A stretch of DNA of 64,000 nucleotides, taken from NCBI GenBank assembly GCA_963402885.1, contig OY727096.1:24781820-24845819 (forward strand), written 5' to 3'. Positions 38,401 to 50,700 of this stretch are shown one piece after another (within the stretch, counting starts at the first letter, position 1; every line of letters starts with the position of its first letter). Source of the stretch: Antedon bifida (Eukaryota; Echinodermata; Crinoidea; Comatulida; Antedonidae). The notes under the pieces were generated by a model that was given only the letters and a program-made list of their open reading frames with translations, was not told where the DNA came from and did not search any database. The translations under genes were made by a program, and so were the position numbers.

Positions 38401-40984
38401 GGCTCTTAGGATCAAAGATCGTATGTACATGGATGATATAACCGACTCATTTACAAAACCGAATGATGCAGTTGAGGCAGTTGAGCAGGTTACTCGTATT
38501 CTAAGAAAGGGATCTTTTGAAATAAAAGTGTGGCATTCTAACCATCCGATGGTAGACCAGTGCCCTGAAGAGAAACACACACGTGTTCTAGGCCATTTGT
38601 GGAATAAGCTAGATGACACTGTAACGATTCAACTTGATAAGTTCGATGAAGAACAGACTACACTTACCAAAAGAAAAGTTTCCAGTCTTGTTGCCAGGTT
38701 ATGGGATCCATTAGGAATGTTGAGCCCTGTGACCATTCGTTATAAAATTGGACTCCAGGAGATTTGGGCAGCTAGGCTTGATTGGGACGACGTGTTTGAT
38801 GATGAGCAAACAGCTATGTGGAAAGGTTTTATAAAGGAGATGAATCATCTTTTGGGATTTGAAATTCCACGTCAGCTAACGCCTGAGGATTCTATTGCTT
38901 ACCCTCAGTTACACTGTTTCAGTGATGCTAGTGAAGCTGCATTTGGATCTGTCATCTGGCTGCGTTGGGATACCCCAGCAGGAGTTAAATTGACATACGT
39001 TATAGCAAAGGCTCTAGTTGCACCGTTAAAGAAAAGATCAATTCCAAGACTAGAGTTAACTGCGGTTGTTATAATGGCTCGACTCGCTAAACTTGTCTTA
39101 GAAGTGGTGGGAGATGTTAGTCTATGTAAGTTCTGGACCGACTCGAAAGTTGTCCTGTCTTGGGTTAGGTCGCCCGCCAGGACCTTCAAACCTTTTGTGT
39201 CTGCTCGTGTTCAAGAGATTCAGGATACGCTTCCAACATTTATTGATGACTTATGTTACATCCCTTCTAACATCAATCCAGCGGATCAGTTAACCAAGCC
39301 AATATACCCAAGTGACCTTCAGAAATGGATTCAAGGCCCAGATTTTCTTTTTCAAAGTTCTAACCAATGGCCAAACTATGAACCCGACTATAACACAGAG
39401 TTAAAACAAATGGTCGTAAAGGAGTATACAGCGGAGTCTCTGCGCAGAACGAATTATGTTACAGCTGTCAGATGTAGGCCTACATTTGAAGACCTGTTGG
39501 TCAACACCGTGTCAAATTGGAGTCGGCTGGTTCACCGAATAGCATACTGTCGTCGATTCATTTTAAAAAGGCGACCAGAAACCCTGTTCTTGACTGTCGA
39601 CGAATTGCAAAGGGCTGAATTTTCACTCTTCTACGTTTCTCAGCGCACTGCGAACGATCGTTTGGATGCTTGGAGTACTAGAAAGCTAAACCCTAAAGTG
39701 GACGAGAGTGGTATTATAAGGGTCGAAGGAAGGCTTAACAAGCTTCATATCCCTGAACAACAAAAACGGCCGATTCTTCTTCGTAGAGGATCATTTCTGG
39801 TAGAGTTGTTTGCCAAATATATTCATAAGACGATTGGTCATCAGGGATACCGAGTGGCTGTTGCAAGCACATTTAAACGTGGAATTTACATACTCGGAGG
39901 ACCCAAATTGTTTAAAGATATTGCTGCCAAATGTATGTTCTGTCGAACTCGACGTAGGAGTTTACTTAGCCAACAAATGGGAGAACTTCCCAGTTTTAGA
40001 GGCGATCCGCATACACCACCCTTTTGTAACGTAGCTCTTGATTTCTTTGGACCGATTTCTATCAAGCTCACTCGTAATACCAATACTGAAGGTAACATTC
40101 TGATAGTGACCTGCATGACCACACGAGTTATCTCATTGGAATTGGTGGATTCTCTATCATCAGAATCATTCATTAATGCTTGGAGACGATTTGTCTGCTC
40201 GCGGGGGATCCACCCAGTAACCGCTTTTAGTGATCATGGCCGCAATTTCGTGGGCGCTCAGCAGAAGTTGAGAGATTGGATCAAATCATGGGACGAACTA
40301 AAATTAAAGATGGAATTCAGGAAAACCAATACATCTTTCGACTGGCAGTTCAATACTCCGTACGCTTCTCACATGAATGGAGTTGTCGAATCGCTTATAA
40401 GGAGTTGCCGTAAAGGTCTGGATGCCGTAGTCGATTACCATCATCGCCGTTTTAGTGCCCTTGAATGGCAGACTATTTTGAGTGAAGTGACTTATCTTAT
40501 AAACTCACGACCATTGTTTCCGGATGGGCCTGATCCACTTGAATCACCGCCAATTACTGGTAATGATATTCTATTTCCACATGGACAACCTGTACTCTTG
40601 CAACCGAACTCGGAAGTGGTAACGAATCAGAAGAGTATTGTCGACATCGCTCAACGACGTGTTCATGCATTCTGGGATTGTTGGATGTGTTATATGCCAC
40701 CTCAATTAGTACAACGTTCAAAGTGGTTTCACCCAAGAGAAAATTTGCAGATTGGAGATTTAGTGCTAGTACTGGAACCTGGATTAAAGGGGGTTGCAGC
40801 ACCACGTGGGCATTGGCGACGGGGAATAGTTGTAGATGTGAAGCCAGGGAAGGACAATCTTGTTCGGAAGGCCATGATTAAAACTGTAGAAAGATCAAAT
40901 ATAAGTATTAAGGAAAGGCCTGTACATAAGTTGTGTTTGATTGCAACTGTGGGAGAACTTAACCACGGGTTTTCTTCTAAATAA
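35426..40984 (+). CDS. BEL/Pao gag-pol polyprotein
   Basis: 1852 residues from the first ATG after the LTR; the frame is also open upstream into the LTR. Order by residue: coiled N-terminus (1-130); gag core of DUF1759 type (about 155-320, PRWDGSPRNFHSWH); zinc knuckles (CPFC near 374, CFLCFRTNHSALRC near 410, CSVCQLFHHRLIAC near 433); aspartic protease (AFFDSGADTTLV near 586); reverse transcriptase (AGDVRKMFNQI near 921, YMDD near 1000); RNase H (CFSDASEAAFG near 1163, FWTDSK near 1236); integrase (H2C2 near 1465-1505, then D, D and E in VALDFFG, TAFSDHGRNFVG and MNGVVES, 1536-1655); C-terminal DUF5641 (about 1767-1842). No env. No stop or frameshift, so it may be active. Confidence 0.95.
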   Translation: MEENTFIDLSFEELEVKHRSFKGHLTRARDRFTRVLDRDEPELVKVAFDHIQKKIRKITDLLDAMDVVKPPDETDTTTRLHAELMSAADDVEQKYQEYRRVSRNEQTAHSSQGEPTAAGKDEEMIKLIKAQSEMVAKLTIKLNGNGSDNKRPSIKTPGLPAPRWDGSPRNFHSWHVRIDQYFESAGIKGDQEKLMVLLNGNALPKSIQDHIADCCSVEGDNGAWARLKEKVPSSAIVRDVILTLQMMKPMKSATAKEMRPVLNGLTDFARRMRELGKELELSSSVVVELASQKVDAELSFEYMRQIKQDEPTIPSLISFLRSETEARERREQPHMFGDQNASTHHITGQISTLENTTQFPPKSNFKGAETSTDDCPFCTDHSRHLIIKCPIFNSKSNEERRLMIMEARRCFLCFRTNHSALRCPRHDKKRCSVCQLFHHRLIACPPNRTLRINNTDGFSQSQMSPKTQAGASTNLRPIVRHETQVGTNLGQNPFIYLPASTNQTVSNMNLDQTSINSPQITQAGANPSLSQTVAGPSQNPFVSLPPSTNQTISKMNSTRYAERRRYSPTTYVEVEDNEGNWQKAVAFFDSGADTTLVKCSTAERLGLNGQPFVFTYGVAGGGIVQENSARYQLRVRPLRELKAYDLVAISVQKPAHDSPSVGEDIFDEHPHLTVVKEHLPAEEAEIDLLIGYDYQSLTTPLKTIRSLTDPDTSPTAAKSALGWTIIGQTIPKPTSNVISHITNVNFMDDSQLLYTSDVIGVKPTTLCTCTDKEIAESQFIKHCRKNLQINEKGRITVEMPWKDGFPESLDCNRVQAVTRMISHEARLLKNKQINEYNDEIQALLDNGFTRELTPSEDRNEGWYLQHHAVHQQHKTTKIRIVWNSAAKFNGLCLNDGFHKGPDFLNSLVTCFLHWRKYGIAVAGDVRKMFNQIALSVRDQKFHRFVWRFGDTSKEIRYFQWLRLPFGDKPAPDISMMAVRLLAEANTGSDPIGALRIKDRMYMDDITDSFTKPNDAVEAVEQVTRILRKGSFEIKVWHSNHPMVDQCPEEKHTRVLGHLWNKLDDTVTIQLDKFDEEQTTLTKRKVSSLVARLWDPLGMLSPVTIRYKIGLQEIWAARLDWDDVFDDEQTAMWKGFIKEMNHLLGFEIPRQLTPEDSIAYPQLHCFSDASEAAFGSVIWLRWDTPAGVKLTYVIAKALVAPLKKRSIPRLELTAVVIMARLAKLVLEVVGDVSLCKFWTDSKVVLSWVRSPARTFKPFVSARVQEIQDTLPTFIDDLCYIPSNINPADQLTKPIYPSDLQKWIQGPDFLFQSSNQWPNYEPDYNTELKQMVVKEYTAESLRRTNYVTAVRCRPTFEDLLVNTVSNWSRLVHRIAYCRRFILKRRPETLFLTVDELQRAEFSLFYVSQRTANDRLDAWSTRKLNPKVDESGIIRVEGRLNKLHIPEQQKRPILLRRGSFLVELFAKYIHKTIGHQGYRVAVASTFKRGIYILGGPKLFKDIAAKCMFCRTRRRSLLSQQMGELPSFRGDPHTPPFCNVALDFFGPISIKLTRNTNTEGNILIVTCMTTRVISLELVDSLSSESFINAWRRFVCSRGIHPVTAFSDHGRNFVGAQQKLRDWIKSWDELKLKMEFRKTNTSFDWQFNTPYASHMNGVVESLIRSCRKGLDAVVDYHHRRFSALEWQTILSEVTYLINSRPLFPDGPDPLESPPITGNDILFPHGQPVLLQPNSEVVTNQKSIVDIAQRRVHAFWDCWMCYMPPQLVQRSKWFHPRENLQIGDLVLVLEPGLKGVAAPRGHWRRGIVVDVKPGKDNLVRKAMIKTVERSNISIKERPVHKLCLIATVGELNHGFSSK

Positions 40985-41119
40985 GGAATGCTTTTATTAT
41001 GTAACTACTTAAGTTGTGAACATTTAATTACTGCATTTTAATTAAGATTCACTTGTTGTTGTTATTTTTCGAAATCCTTTATGTACTGTGACTCATGTCA
41101 ATTTGTCACGAGGCGGGAG

Positions 41120-41561
41120 TGTTTCGGATTTCGAACTTTGACGTTGGTGGCGTAAATATTGGTTTTGGTTGTATACAGAATTGTCAGCAAGATATCACGC
41201 TTACTACTGTATCTAGTAGTAGATACTGTATTTCTCTTATTTCTGACAGTGATACGTGGGAGTACTACGTACGTTATATTACCTTTAAGTTGTGTTAATG
41301 TTCTAGACTTTAGATATTAAAATTATTTGTTAGGCTATTTAGTTAAGAGTTTCGATCTGCTAATTGGCCATAAGCCTGACTAGCCCTCGTGTAGTAGTTT
41401 GACTGTATGTATCTACTACGCTGTATTTTGGGGTTGTTTGCACACGCAGCTGTGCTGCCTTGTGCGTGTTTTCATTGAGTTTATTTGTGTTTCAGACTTT
41501 ACCAAAGAATAAAGAACGGTTAAAGCAACTACCACGAGTTTGTGTATCATTGTCCGGATTA
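41120..41561 (+). repeat. Right LTR of BEL/Pao element
   Basis: 442 bp, identical by eye to 34964-35405. Confidence 0.92.
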
Positions 41562-41566
41562 AATAT

Positions 41567-44439
41567 TCTTCAGTTCAGTCATAATGTCAACATGAACTCT
41601 TCCTTTTGTCCTCAACCTATCCCTTTAATGTTAATGTTGCACCACTTGCGCGGCGGATAACCAAACTCGTCAAAGTGACGAGTTACATGTCTAGTATTAT
41701 TTTTCGAGTGTTGAGGTTTCAATGTTTTAATAGGGACTTCACGAAACACGACGGTTAGGGGAGGACTACTAAATAAATTCATGCAGCCAAGCGCCACCCT
41801 CATTTCGTCACAAAACTACCACACTGTCGCTACAATCGCCCCAACCAATAGACGGATTCAATTTGCACCAAAAGAACAAGAACAAAATACAGTATGTAAA
41901 TAGTCTAACATCAACATGTATGAATTGTTTAATAAAAACGTGTATACAGAAATGAAAGTTATTATCCTTACTAGTAGGATCATCAATAGAGGTGAAATTG
42001 ATTGTTTCTTTTTAATAATCACCTTATTTATTCTCTAAACAATTAAATAATTCAAAATACTTTCAATAGTGTAAGACTATAATATTGTAGGCTAGGCGTA
42101 ATCATTACCGCATCGTTGTGTGTGTGTTATCATTGCAATTCAATTCAATGTACATGCTTGTGCTTGAGTGAACGTACGAAAGAACAAACATCGAAACGTG
42201 GCACTATATTGCCTGAAATTTATTTATATAATTAGCTTACTAAATAATTTATCAATAACCACATAAATCATATTTTACTGGGTAAAATACTGTTCAATAT
42301 TCTATAACCTATATATGCTCAATCTATCTTCGCGAGACTGAACATTGTCCATCAAATAATGGTATGTTCCAGATACGTAATAAACCAATCAGATCACCTG
42401 CAATTAGTGACGAATCGCATATTCGCAGTTTATTGAACCGTGTAAACAGTGTGCGAGATGCGCGTTTTCCTCCCAAAAAGTGACGAATCGACATTCCATA
42501 TTCGCTTCGTGTGACGAATGATTATAATATCATACAAAATTCGCCAAAATTATAATTAAAATAATTAATGAAATAAGATACGCAGTTGATATTTGCATCA
42601 ATTGTTCTTTAGAATAAATACTTTCGCAATATACAAAAAAAATTCGTGCCAAAATGACAATTCCCCGGTTCGTGTGACGAGTGACGAATTGAAATAAACC
42701 TGGCAACACATTCTCGTATTTTATCTAAACTATTCGTATGACTCTAGTAACATTATGGCAAGCCAAATACATTTTATTATTGGATTAACCATATTTGAAT
42801 TTTATTTCTTGTGTTTTGTTTGTTGTTATTTTGTTTTTCGTATTTTCCTGGCAACACAAAAGCTATGTATGTAGTTTACCTCAGTTTTTTTTAATGATTA
42901 TTGTTGAAAAAACTATTGACTATTAAATTAGAAAAACCTCATTGATATAAAAATACCACTTTGGAAGTTCTAGGAATGTTTTTGTAATTTTATACATTAA
43001 ATGGAACTCAATATTTTGTTGTTTAGCTGCAATAAACAAAAACTGTATAATGTAAGTTTGTTTTTTTTAAATAAGTATACAAGTTCGTCCTTTTTCACTG
43101 TACGAAATCTGTGAAAAATGGCAAAAACATCCAAATTTGGATAATTGGCCGTTGACATGGCAACGAAGGCTAACAATTAAAATGAATGCTGTAGATATGC
43201 TTTTTATTGTGTGCCTATCCATGGTAAAAATTTAAGAGAAATCCATTTTTTTTACATCTTCCTCAAAATCTTTGATTTTTACAGACAATTGCTCTTAAAT
43301 TTTTTATGTTAATTGTATTTCCCTAAATGTGAATAGTAAATTTGACGCTGGTTTTTAGCGAAAGTCTGGCTATTGTGAATTAATGATTAGGATAGATTCT
43401 GTTTTTGTGTTTCTGGTTTATTTAAGAAGTCAGTGCTCTATCATTCTTGAACATTTTCTGTCATTCAGACATTAAGCTTTCCATTTTTTTAAATTTTTTC
43501 TGGTTAGGGCAGGTTGGTCTGCTGTTGTTGTGTAAATGTCTACATTTTCCCCTTTTTTGTTTGTTTTATTTGGTTTATCCAGTTATCGTTTGTTCTCCTT
43601 GGTTGGTGGTGGTTTTACTTTCTTTTTAGTTTCCTTCATTGTTTGTTTAATCCGGTAGTCTAATTATGTGTCAGTCACTCAGTGCCGTATTTACCAACCA
43701 TGGCTAAAGAAAACACTTACCCTTTGAATTAAAACATTTTTATCTAATGAATACCAGTAAGGGGGAATTTTTATTTTAGATTTTTTTGTATGATTGGTTT
43801 GGTGAATATGGCTACTATGGTCTTAAATTTGGTATTCACATGCTTTTCACTTGATTTTCTGTACTGTATTTCCAAATGGTAAAATTTGCCATGTATAATT
43901 GACAAATTCAGTAATTACAGTGAGATTATTGGTATTCTATTTATGCATTTAGAACGAATGAGCGTTATTATACGTTTATACAAATGTATTGATCTGCGAT
44001 GAATGAAACATTCCAAATTATTTTGTTTAACACAAGTAGGTAAATTGGAAAATGTATGGACCCTTGTGGAGAATAAACTTAAAGCCTAAGATATAGTATT
44101 GCAATACTGTAAATACGTATTAACACTTTTGGTCGCCATTTGAATCGCGAATTACTGTGAGTGTTGGTACTGTGAAATATAATATACAAATACACTTTAT
44201 TACTGTGTGTGTGGGTAAGCCACTGTTTGATTATAAACACATAATATACAAATACACTTTATTACTGACAGTTGCTTCTCAACGTTTGTATTAAATAATA
44301 ATTACAAACAATATTTATTGTTCGTTTCTGTAAACGACAATTAGTATTGTGCTGCGGTACGTACATTTGAAGTCGCCAGTTTTTTTTTACGCTGAAATAA
44401 CTGTATATTCGAGAATCATCTAGTATGGCCTAATCATTA
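41567..44439. other. Intergenic region upstream of the second CCP gene
   Basis: Intron-1-like block at 41694-41770. Repeated tgacgaatcg words at 42400-42700. A block at 43305-44010 that resembles UQCC1 intron sequence at 21000-23000. A 25-bp direct repeat (aatatacaaatacactttattactg) at about 44183 and 44248. No coding exon recognised. Confidence 0.45.
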
Positions 44440-44600
44440 ATAAAACAATGGTATAGTTTTTGAAAATGAATTAAACATCACATTTCCAATCCTTTGGTTT
44501 TAATTATGCATACTGTTTTTTTTTTAACATAAAGATGTTGTCGGAGGAAATCAACCATTTCATCATTTCGTATGTATGTGCTGGCTGTACATCAACTAAA

Positions 44601-44703
44601 ATGAAGAAAATAATGATTCTATTTCCTTGGTTTTTCCTGGTGATCAACTCCTATGTGTTTGGGTCTACACTCCCACAACCCACGAGTATGATCCGGTCTA
44701 ATG
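44601..44703 (+). CDS. Signal-peptide exon (CCP gene 2)
   Basis: MKKIMILFPWFFLVINSYVF, then GSTLPQPTSMIRSN. The context atcaactaaaatg is the same as at 27068. Donor g/gtaagt, phase 1. Confidence 0.8.
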
Positions 44704-47700
44704 GTAAGTTAAATCTTTTTTTATGTCTTTATGAGTGTTGACGGATTGACGAACAAAGTTTGATGGATGGATAACTTATATGATTCTACGTTTATCAGAT
44801 CAGAATAATCTACAGTACTTAAAAGAGACGTTGTTTAGACCAATAGTACTGTAAAATCTTGAAAAGAAGCCATTAACGCCCATCTCATTTAATTGGTTTC
44901 GTGTAATATCAAAATGGAGCCCAACACGAAGACAAGTCCTCCACGTCTATAATTTATTGGTTTATAAATAATCTCGAAAAGCCCATCTAGAGATAGTATT
45001 AGTCAGGTCGCTTAGGTCCTATTTTTGGCCAGTTTGTGCACTTTGTGACAAAAGCATCAAACTTGGCAGAAACATTCTTTAGGACCTAACTAACAACGTC
45101 ATTTATCTCATATACTGTAATATTTGTGGCAAACAGTACGTCGGAGAAACAAAAAACACTCTCCGTATGAGAATGACACAACACAGATCAGCTATCAAAA
45201 CATTAAAGCTTGATCAACCTGTAGCCCAACATTTTAATTCAGCTGGTCACTCGATTGCAAATTTCAGAGTTATTGCAATAGACCACGATGTCAAATGGAG
45301 ACACAAAACTCGCAAAGACAAAGAAAACCACTGGGAATTACAACTTAAAACCACAAAACCTTTTGGACTTAACATTAGGAACATACTCCCAGATAGATCG
45401 GTAAAATTATTTTATTGACTACCAAGTTTCAATATTAACCACCATTTAAGCTGTTTTTTAGTTTCATTCCAAAATTGTTTATATATCTACCTTCTTTGTT
45501 TTCTACTCTAATTCAGACTCCACCCTGTCTCCTTTTGTTGTATTTCTTTTATTCCTGTCCACCCAGGCAGCACTTGCCAGTTATCCAAATTCCTTCACTT
45601 GCACTGATGCCCGAAAGCTCTGCTAACTTTTCTGGCTGTTTTACTTTATCGTTTTGATTTAGCTTTTCGCTTTTTTTTGTATCTCCATTGAGATTCAGCC
45701 ACTGATACCCACAGCATTGTCATTTTTGAAACATTTATTCAGGTTATTGAGGAGGATGTACAAAACTACGTCCCGAGTCCAGATAAACGTGACAATCTCT
45801 CAAAACAAGATAGGCAGGCCATTGCCAAATTGCGTCAGCGTAATTACTTAGACCATATGTGACTGACTGCCCTTCATACATTCAGGACTCCACGGACTTT
45901 ATCCGCAAAATTAACCAAATTCAAAATGTGGCTACATTAGATGTTTCATCGTTGTATACTAATATCCCTCACGAAGAAGGAGCCGATGCATGTATTTTAA
46001 ATTACAAACAGATTCCAGGCAAAACGCCTACTAAAGCTCATTTACGAGAACTGGTCATGTTGATTTTAACCAACAACAATTTTATTTTTGGAAATGACCA
46101 TTACCTTCAAATTCATGGCACAGCGATGGGCACAAAAATGGCGCCATCTTTTGCAAATTTATTTATGGGACAATTTGAGGCCAACTTTCTGTCCCTCCAA
46201 CCTAATAAACCACTTGTTTGGTTTAGATACATTGACGACATCTTCATGATCTGGACCCATATTGAAGATAATTTGGAATCTTTTCTTCTCACCCAACTAT
46301 CAAATTTACAGCTACCAAATCCACTAGTAGCGTTGATTTTTTGGACACTATAGTGACCATAGAAAATGGTACACTCAAAACTGACCTATTCCGTAAACCC
46401 ACGGATAAAAATATATCTAATATATTATATAACTTTACCAAATTATGACGTTATCCAAATTCCTTCCCTTGCATCTTGCGTCATCTATGATACAATAGTT
46501 CTATTATTTATTGTATTTTTAGCAGTTGAAGAAAATGATTCTAATATCGGAAGATGTATATTGACTTACAGGAGAAACAAAAGTAAGACGTAATTAATAT
46601 TGTATTTTTTTTTATAATTGCATTATTTTATATCTTAATTCGATAAATGATTAATAAACTTAAGGGTCACATTTCATTGTAAGGAGCTATATATAACAGA
46701 TTAAAAAAACAATGTTAGTATTTGTCGCCGTCTCACACATAAGATCGAAGAACTGTTACGTGTTCCTATCTTGGCAATGCGAGCTCAGTGTCCTTTCGTT
46801 AGATTTCCTTGAGAATAAGCAAAACAATTTCAATAATTCTCTATCATGTTTTATTATAGCCGATTGTCAACTGACACCACTTGAAAACGGTCGTTTTAAT
46901 GGTTCGATCAACCACGGTGGTGTGATTCAGTGCAATTGTTTAGATGGATATAAACTAGTTGGAAATGAATACTTACATTGTCGGAATGGTGATTTTTTAG
47001 AGGAACCTCCTCGCTGCTTTGGTAAGGTTATGTTATTGTAGGAAATTGTATTTATTATTGTATTGCAATGATCATGATCAGGTTTGGAGTACAATTATAC
47101 TTGGCAATGAATGTACAGAATATGGCTACCATGGCCACTACACACTGTGTTCGTGGAAAACTCCGTCACATGGGTCGTTGATTTGTCCATAATTATTGCA
47201 TTTTTGCCGGAGTAAAAAAAAGTATTTCCGTAGTACCCTACTTATCTTCATTTTATGTCCGTAATATTCGGTCAAATTTTCGTAGTAATTACGGACGTTC
47301 CAAACTTTGAAATAACTGCTTCTTTTTGAACATGTCGATCATAGTTTCTTTTCTGAAGTGTAGTTTAATTTAAGCAACACTGTTGTACAGTTTATAGTGG
47401 ATAAATGAAAATTAATTTTGAAAATTGTGGTTTTCTGATTTATTGATCAAAATAATACAATTTAACGTTTATTTTTTTTGCGGAAAAAATAGGCGGGATA
47501 CGATGGTATGCTGTTTGGTAGCCCGATATAGAGTGTCGTTTCCGGCGAACTATATGTGCCATTTATCGTGAATTTTACGTGCGAGAATACCATTTCCGGC
47601 TATCTAGGGGTGTCATTTAACAAAAAATGAGGCAAAAACTCGTTATCTACGGTCTTGGACTCTGTTAATGATAACATTTTAATCTAGTGACAGAAAAAAC

Positions 47701-50700
47701 ATTTAGCATGAAATTAAGGATGTTGCCCGGGCAACTGGGGCAACCCCCGTGCGTCCGCTCCTGTCATTTGCCATTATTTTCATGTTTCTAGGACAGCGGA
47801 GTTCTAGGATGTACGGTTTTCGAGTTCTGAGGAATCGGACATTATCTGAGTTCAAATGTCAAATTTTAATTGGCCTCAAACATTTTTTATACAAGTTGCC
47901 ATACCAAGTTTTATGCTTCTAACTAAATGTGAAGTATTTTGGGTCTAAGGAGCCCCACTATTAAGCTTCCTAATATATTACTTAATATCTCCAGCTAACT
48001 GTAAATCGTCCATCAATATTGTAAATGGTCATTACTCTGGTAGCTATACTCATGGAGGATCCATTACATTCACATGTGATGTTGGTTATACATTGGTTGG
48101 AGAAACAACAATAACATGTGAAAATGGACAATACAGTTCATCATATGCTGAATGCAAAGGTGGGTATTATTATTTCTAGTCATATATATTTACATTAATG
48201 GTAAAACTAATGTTGATTTACCATACCTAAAATTGGCGACTTCTAAATTTTTTAGATCAATTTCACAACAATCAGGTCAAAGAGAAGTAATTCATATATA
48301 TATATATGTTGATATATGTGGGAAAGATCTTTCATAACAATTATTTTTACATACAGGTACCTTAGCCAAAAAATGCACATTTATTTAAATCTAAATGCAT
48401 GTTTGTGTGTCCTCTCCCCAGCTAACTGTGAGTCTTCCATCAGCATTGTAAATGGTCAGTATTCCGGTAACTTTATTCACGGAGGATCTATTACATTCAC
48501 ATGTGATGTTGGTTATACATTGGTAGGAGAAACAACAATAACTTGTGATAATGGACAATACAGCTCATCATATGCGGAATGCAAAGGTGGGTATTATTAT
48601 TTCTACAGTCATACATATTTACATTAATGGTAAAACTAATGTTGATTTACCATAGCTGAAATTGGCGACTTCTAAATGCATTCGTATGTCGCAACACATA
48701 TAGAACATATTTAAATGCTCAAAATGACCTTAAACGTGCTCTAATTTGATTTTAATTTTATAAACGTGCGCCTGCAATTTATATTCATATCCTTGATATA
48801 AAATCTACTTTCGTTAAGTTATGAGTAAGTAGGAGTAATTATACCTCGTGGTAGTTTGTTGTCAGACCTGGGTAATCTCCATGAAGACGCTTTTTGTAAG
48901 TTACTTCAACCTTACCCGTCGGCCGTCAGAAGTAACGCGCGCGTAATTTCATGTTTGACGTAACTTTATATATCAGACATTTATAACTATAGGCCTAATA
49001 GTCAGACGCACATTTATGAAAATTCATAAATTTAAAACAAAAAAAAAAGAAATGTATAAAAGAACATAAATTGAATCGTCAATTGTAGGTTGTTTTAATC
49101 GTTTTATAGTCATGTCAAAGAATTTAATTGATATGAGACTAAATAATTATTTTTATTTTATTTCACATACATCCAACAGCGATATCGCCAATTACAGGAT
49201 GCCTTTATTATTATAAACTATATTGTACGTGTCCACAGTTTATCAGAAAATTAAACGACTGATACGAACAAATAACTTTAGTTACTTTAGAATTACTAGT
49301 ACTTAGTTACTGTGTTTTGGGATTGATGGACTTGGTGGAAGAGACATTACTACCTCAGCCTCATCATGGTTGGGACTTGCGTAAAAAACTCTTTTAGTCA
49401 ATAAATATCTCTGTGCCGGACCGGACTATCTTCAGAATGTTTGAAATAAGACTACGGCGAAGAAAGTACTGTAGGATGCGTGTTAACTAGTGGTGTTATT
49501 GTGTTTAAGGATTGTTTCTTCTTCAACAAACTTTTGGAATATAGACCTGGAAAAGATACCGGTATAATGTTTTTCAGAGGATTAAAATTAGATCCTTGTC
49601 AAGTAGACCGGGGTTCCCTTTTATTACACACACTGTATCCTACAATGTAGCCTACAAAATTATGTGCGATCGAAGATAAGAATTACATTCCTACAATGTT
49701 GAAGTCTGCACTATCTATAGGATTAATTGTTCCTATATAAAAGATTTTTTTAACATGTTTTGTATAATTGAGGTCATTACAACGTCAGCCTTCGGTAAAT
49801 TCACCTAATAATAATATTTGGTTTTTAAAATTTGAGAAAACTACGCCTCCAAATTGCTAGAAATTGCACTCGTAATCTATATTACAGCAACTTCATACTG
49901 TACAAAACATTATGGTGTTTTGCATTGAAAATAAGGGGGAACATCCCCTAAAAAATATGTGATAGGCAGACCGTTTAACCAGGGAAGAGTAAATAAGGTT
50001 TAACATGTTGTTCAGGGCTTCTTTAATTGGTGGTATGTTTTCATATGATCGCTGATTTTCGGAGAAAAGATTAAATCTAGCGTCAAACATATGGAATTAC
50101 GGTATTGCGATGGACCAGATTGAATATTTCATATATTGTGTATAATATGATGCTAGATTTAATCTTTTCACCAAAAAGCAACATGCCATTAACTGGAGGC
50201 TGGTTTATAATTTTCTCAGTATAATGTTGAACCACGATCCAAGCTCTTAGTAAAAAAAAAAAGAATGAGTTCACATATTAACAACATACTAAATGTCAAC
50301 GTGGTAAAATATCATATACTGACGGTACAGTAGGTCCAGATTTTTTTCAATAACTCTTAAAGTATTGAGTTAAAGCATATGTTTCTATTGAACATGAATA
50401 GAAAGTAGTACTTCTGCATCATTTGCCATTATTTTCATGTTTCTTGGACAGCGGCGTTCTAGGATGTACGGTTTGCGAGTTCTGAGGAATCGGACATTAT
50501 CTGACGTCAAATGTCAAATTTTAAATGGCCTCAAATCTTAAAAGTTGCACATTTTTTATACAAGTTGCCATACCAAGTTTTATGCTTCTAACTAAATAGT
50601 ATTTTGGGTCTAAGGAGCCCCACTATTAAAGATGTATTGTCCCCCAAAAACATGAAAAATAAAGATTAAATAAATCAGACTTTGAATATGTTATTTTGTA

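Larger units (their letters stand above)
34964..41561 (+). mobile_element. Complete BEL/Pao LTR retrotransposon
   Basis: 6.6 kb. Left LTR 34964-35405 and right LTR 41120-41561, both 442 bp and identical by eye. Flanked by the 5-bp target duplication aatat (34959-34963, 41562-41566). One open polyprotein between them. Purine tract gaggcgggag just before the right LTR. No clear tRNA primer site recognised after the left LTR. LTR identity indicates a very recent insertion, possibly polymorphic. Confidence 0.95.

Noticed and set aside
35815-40805. Several antisense and off-frame open frames within the BEL element
   Set aside because: Shadows of the polyprotein reading frame; no independent signal.
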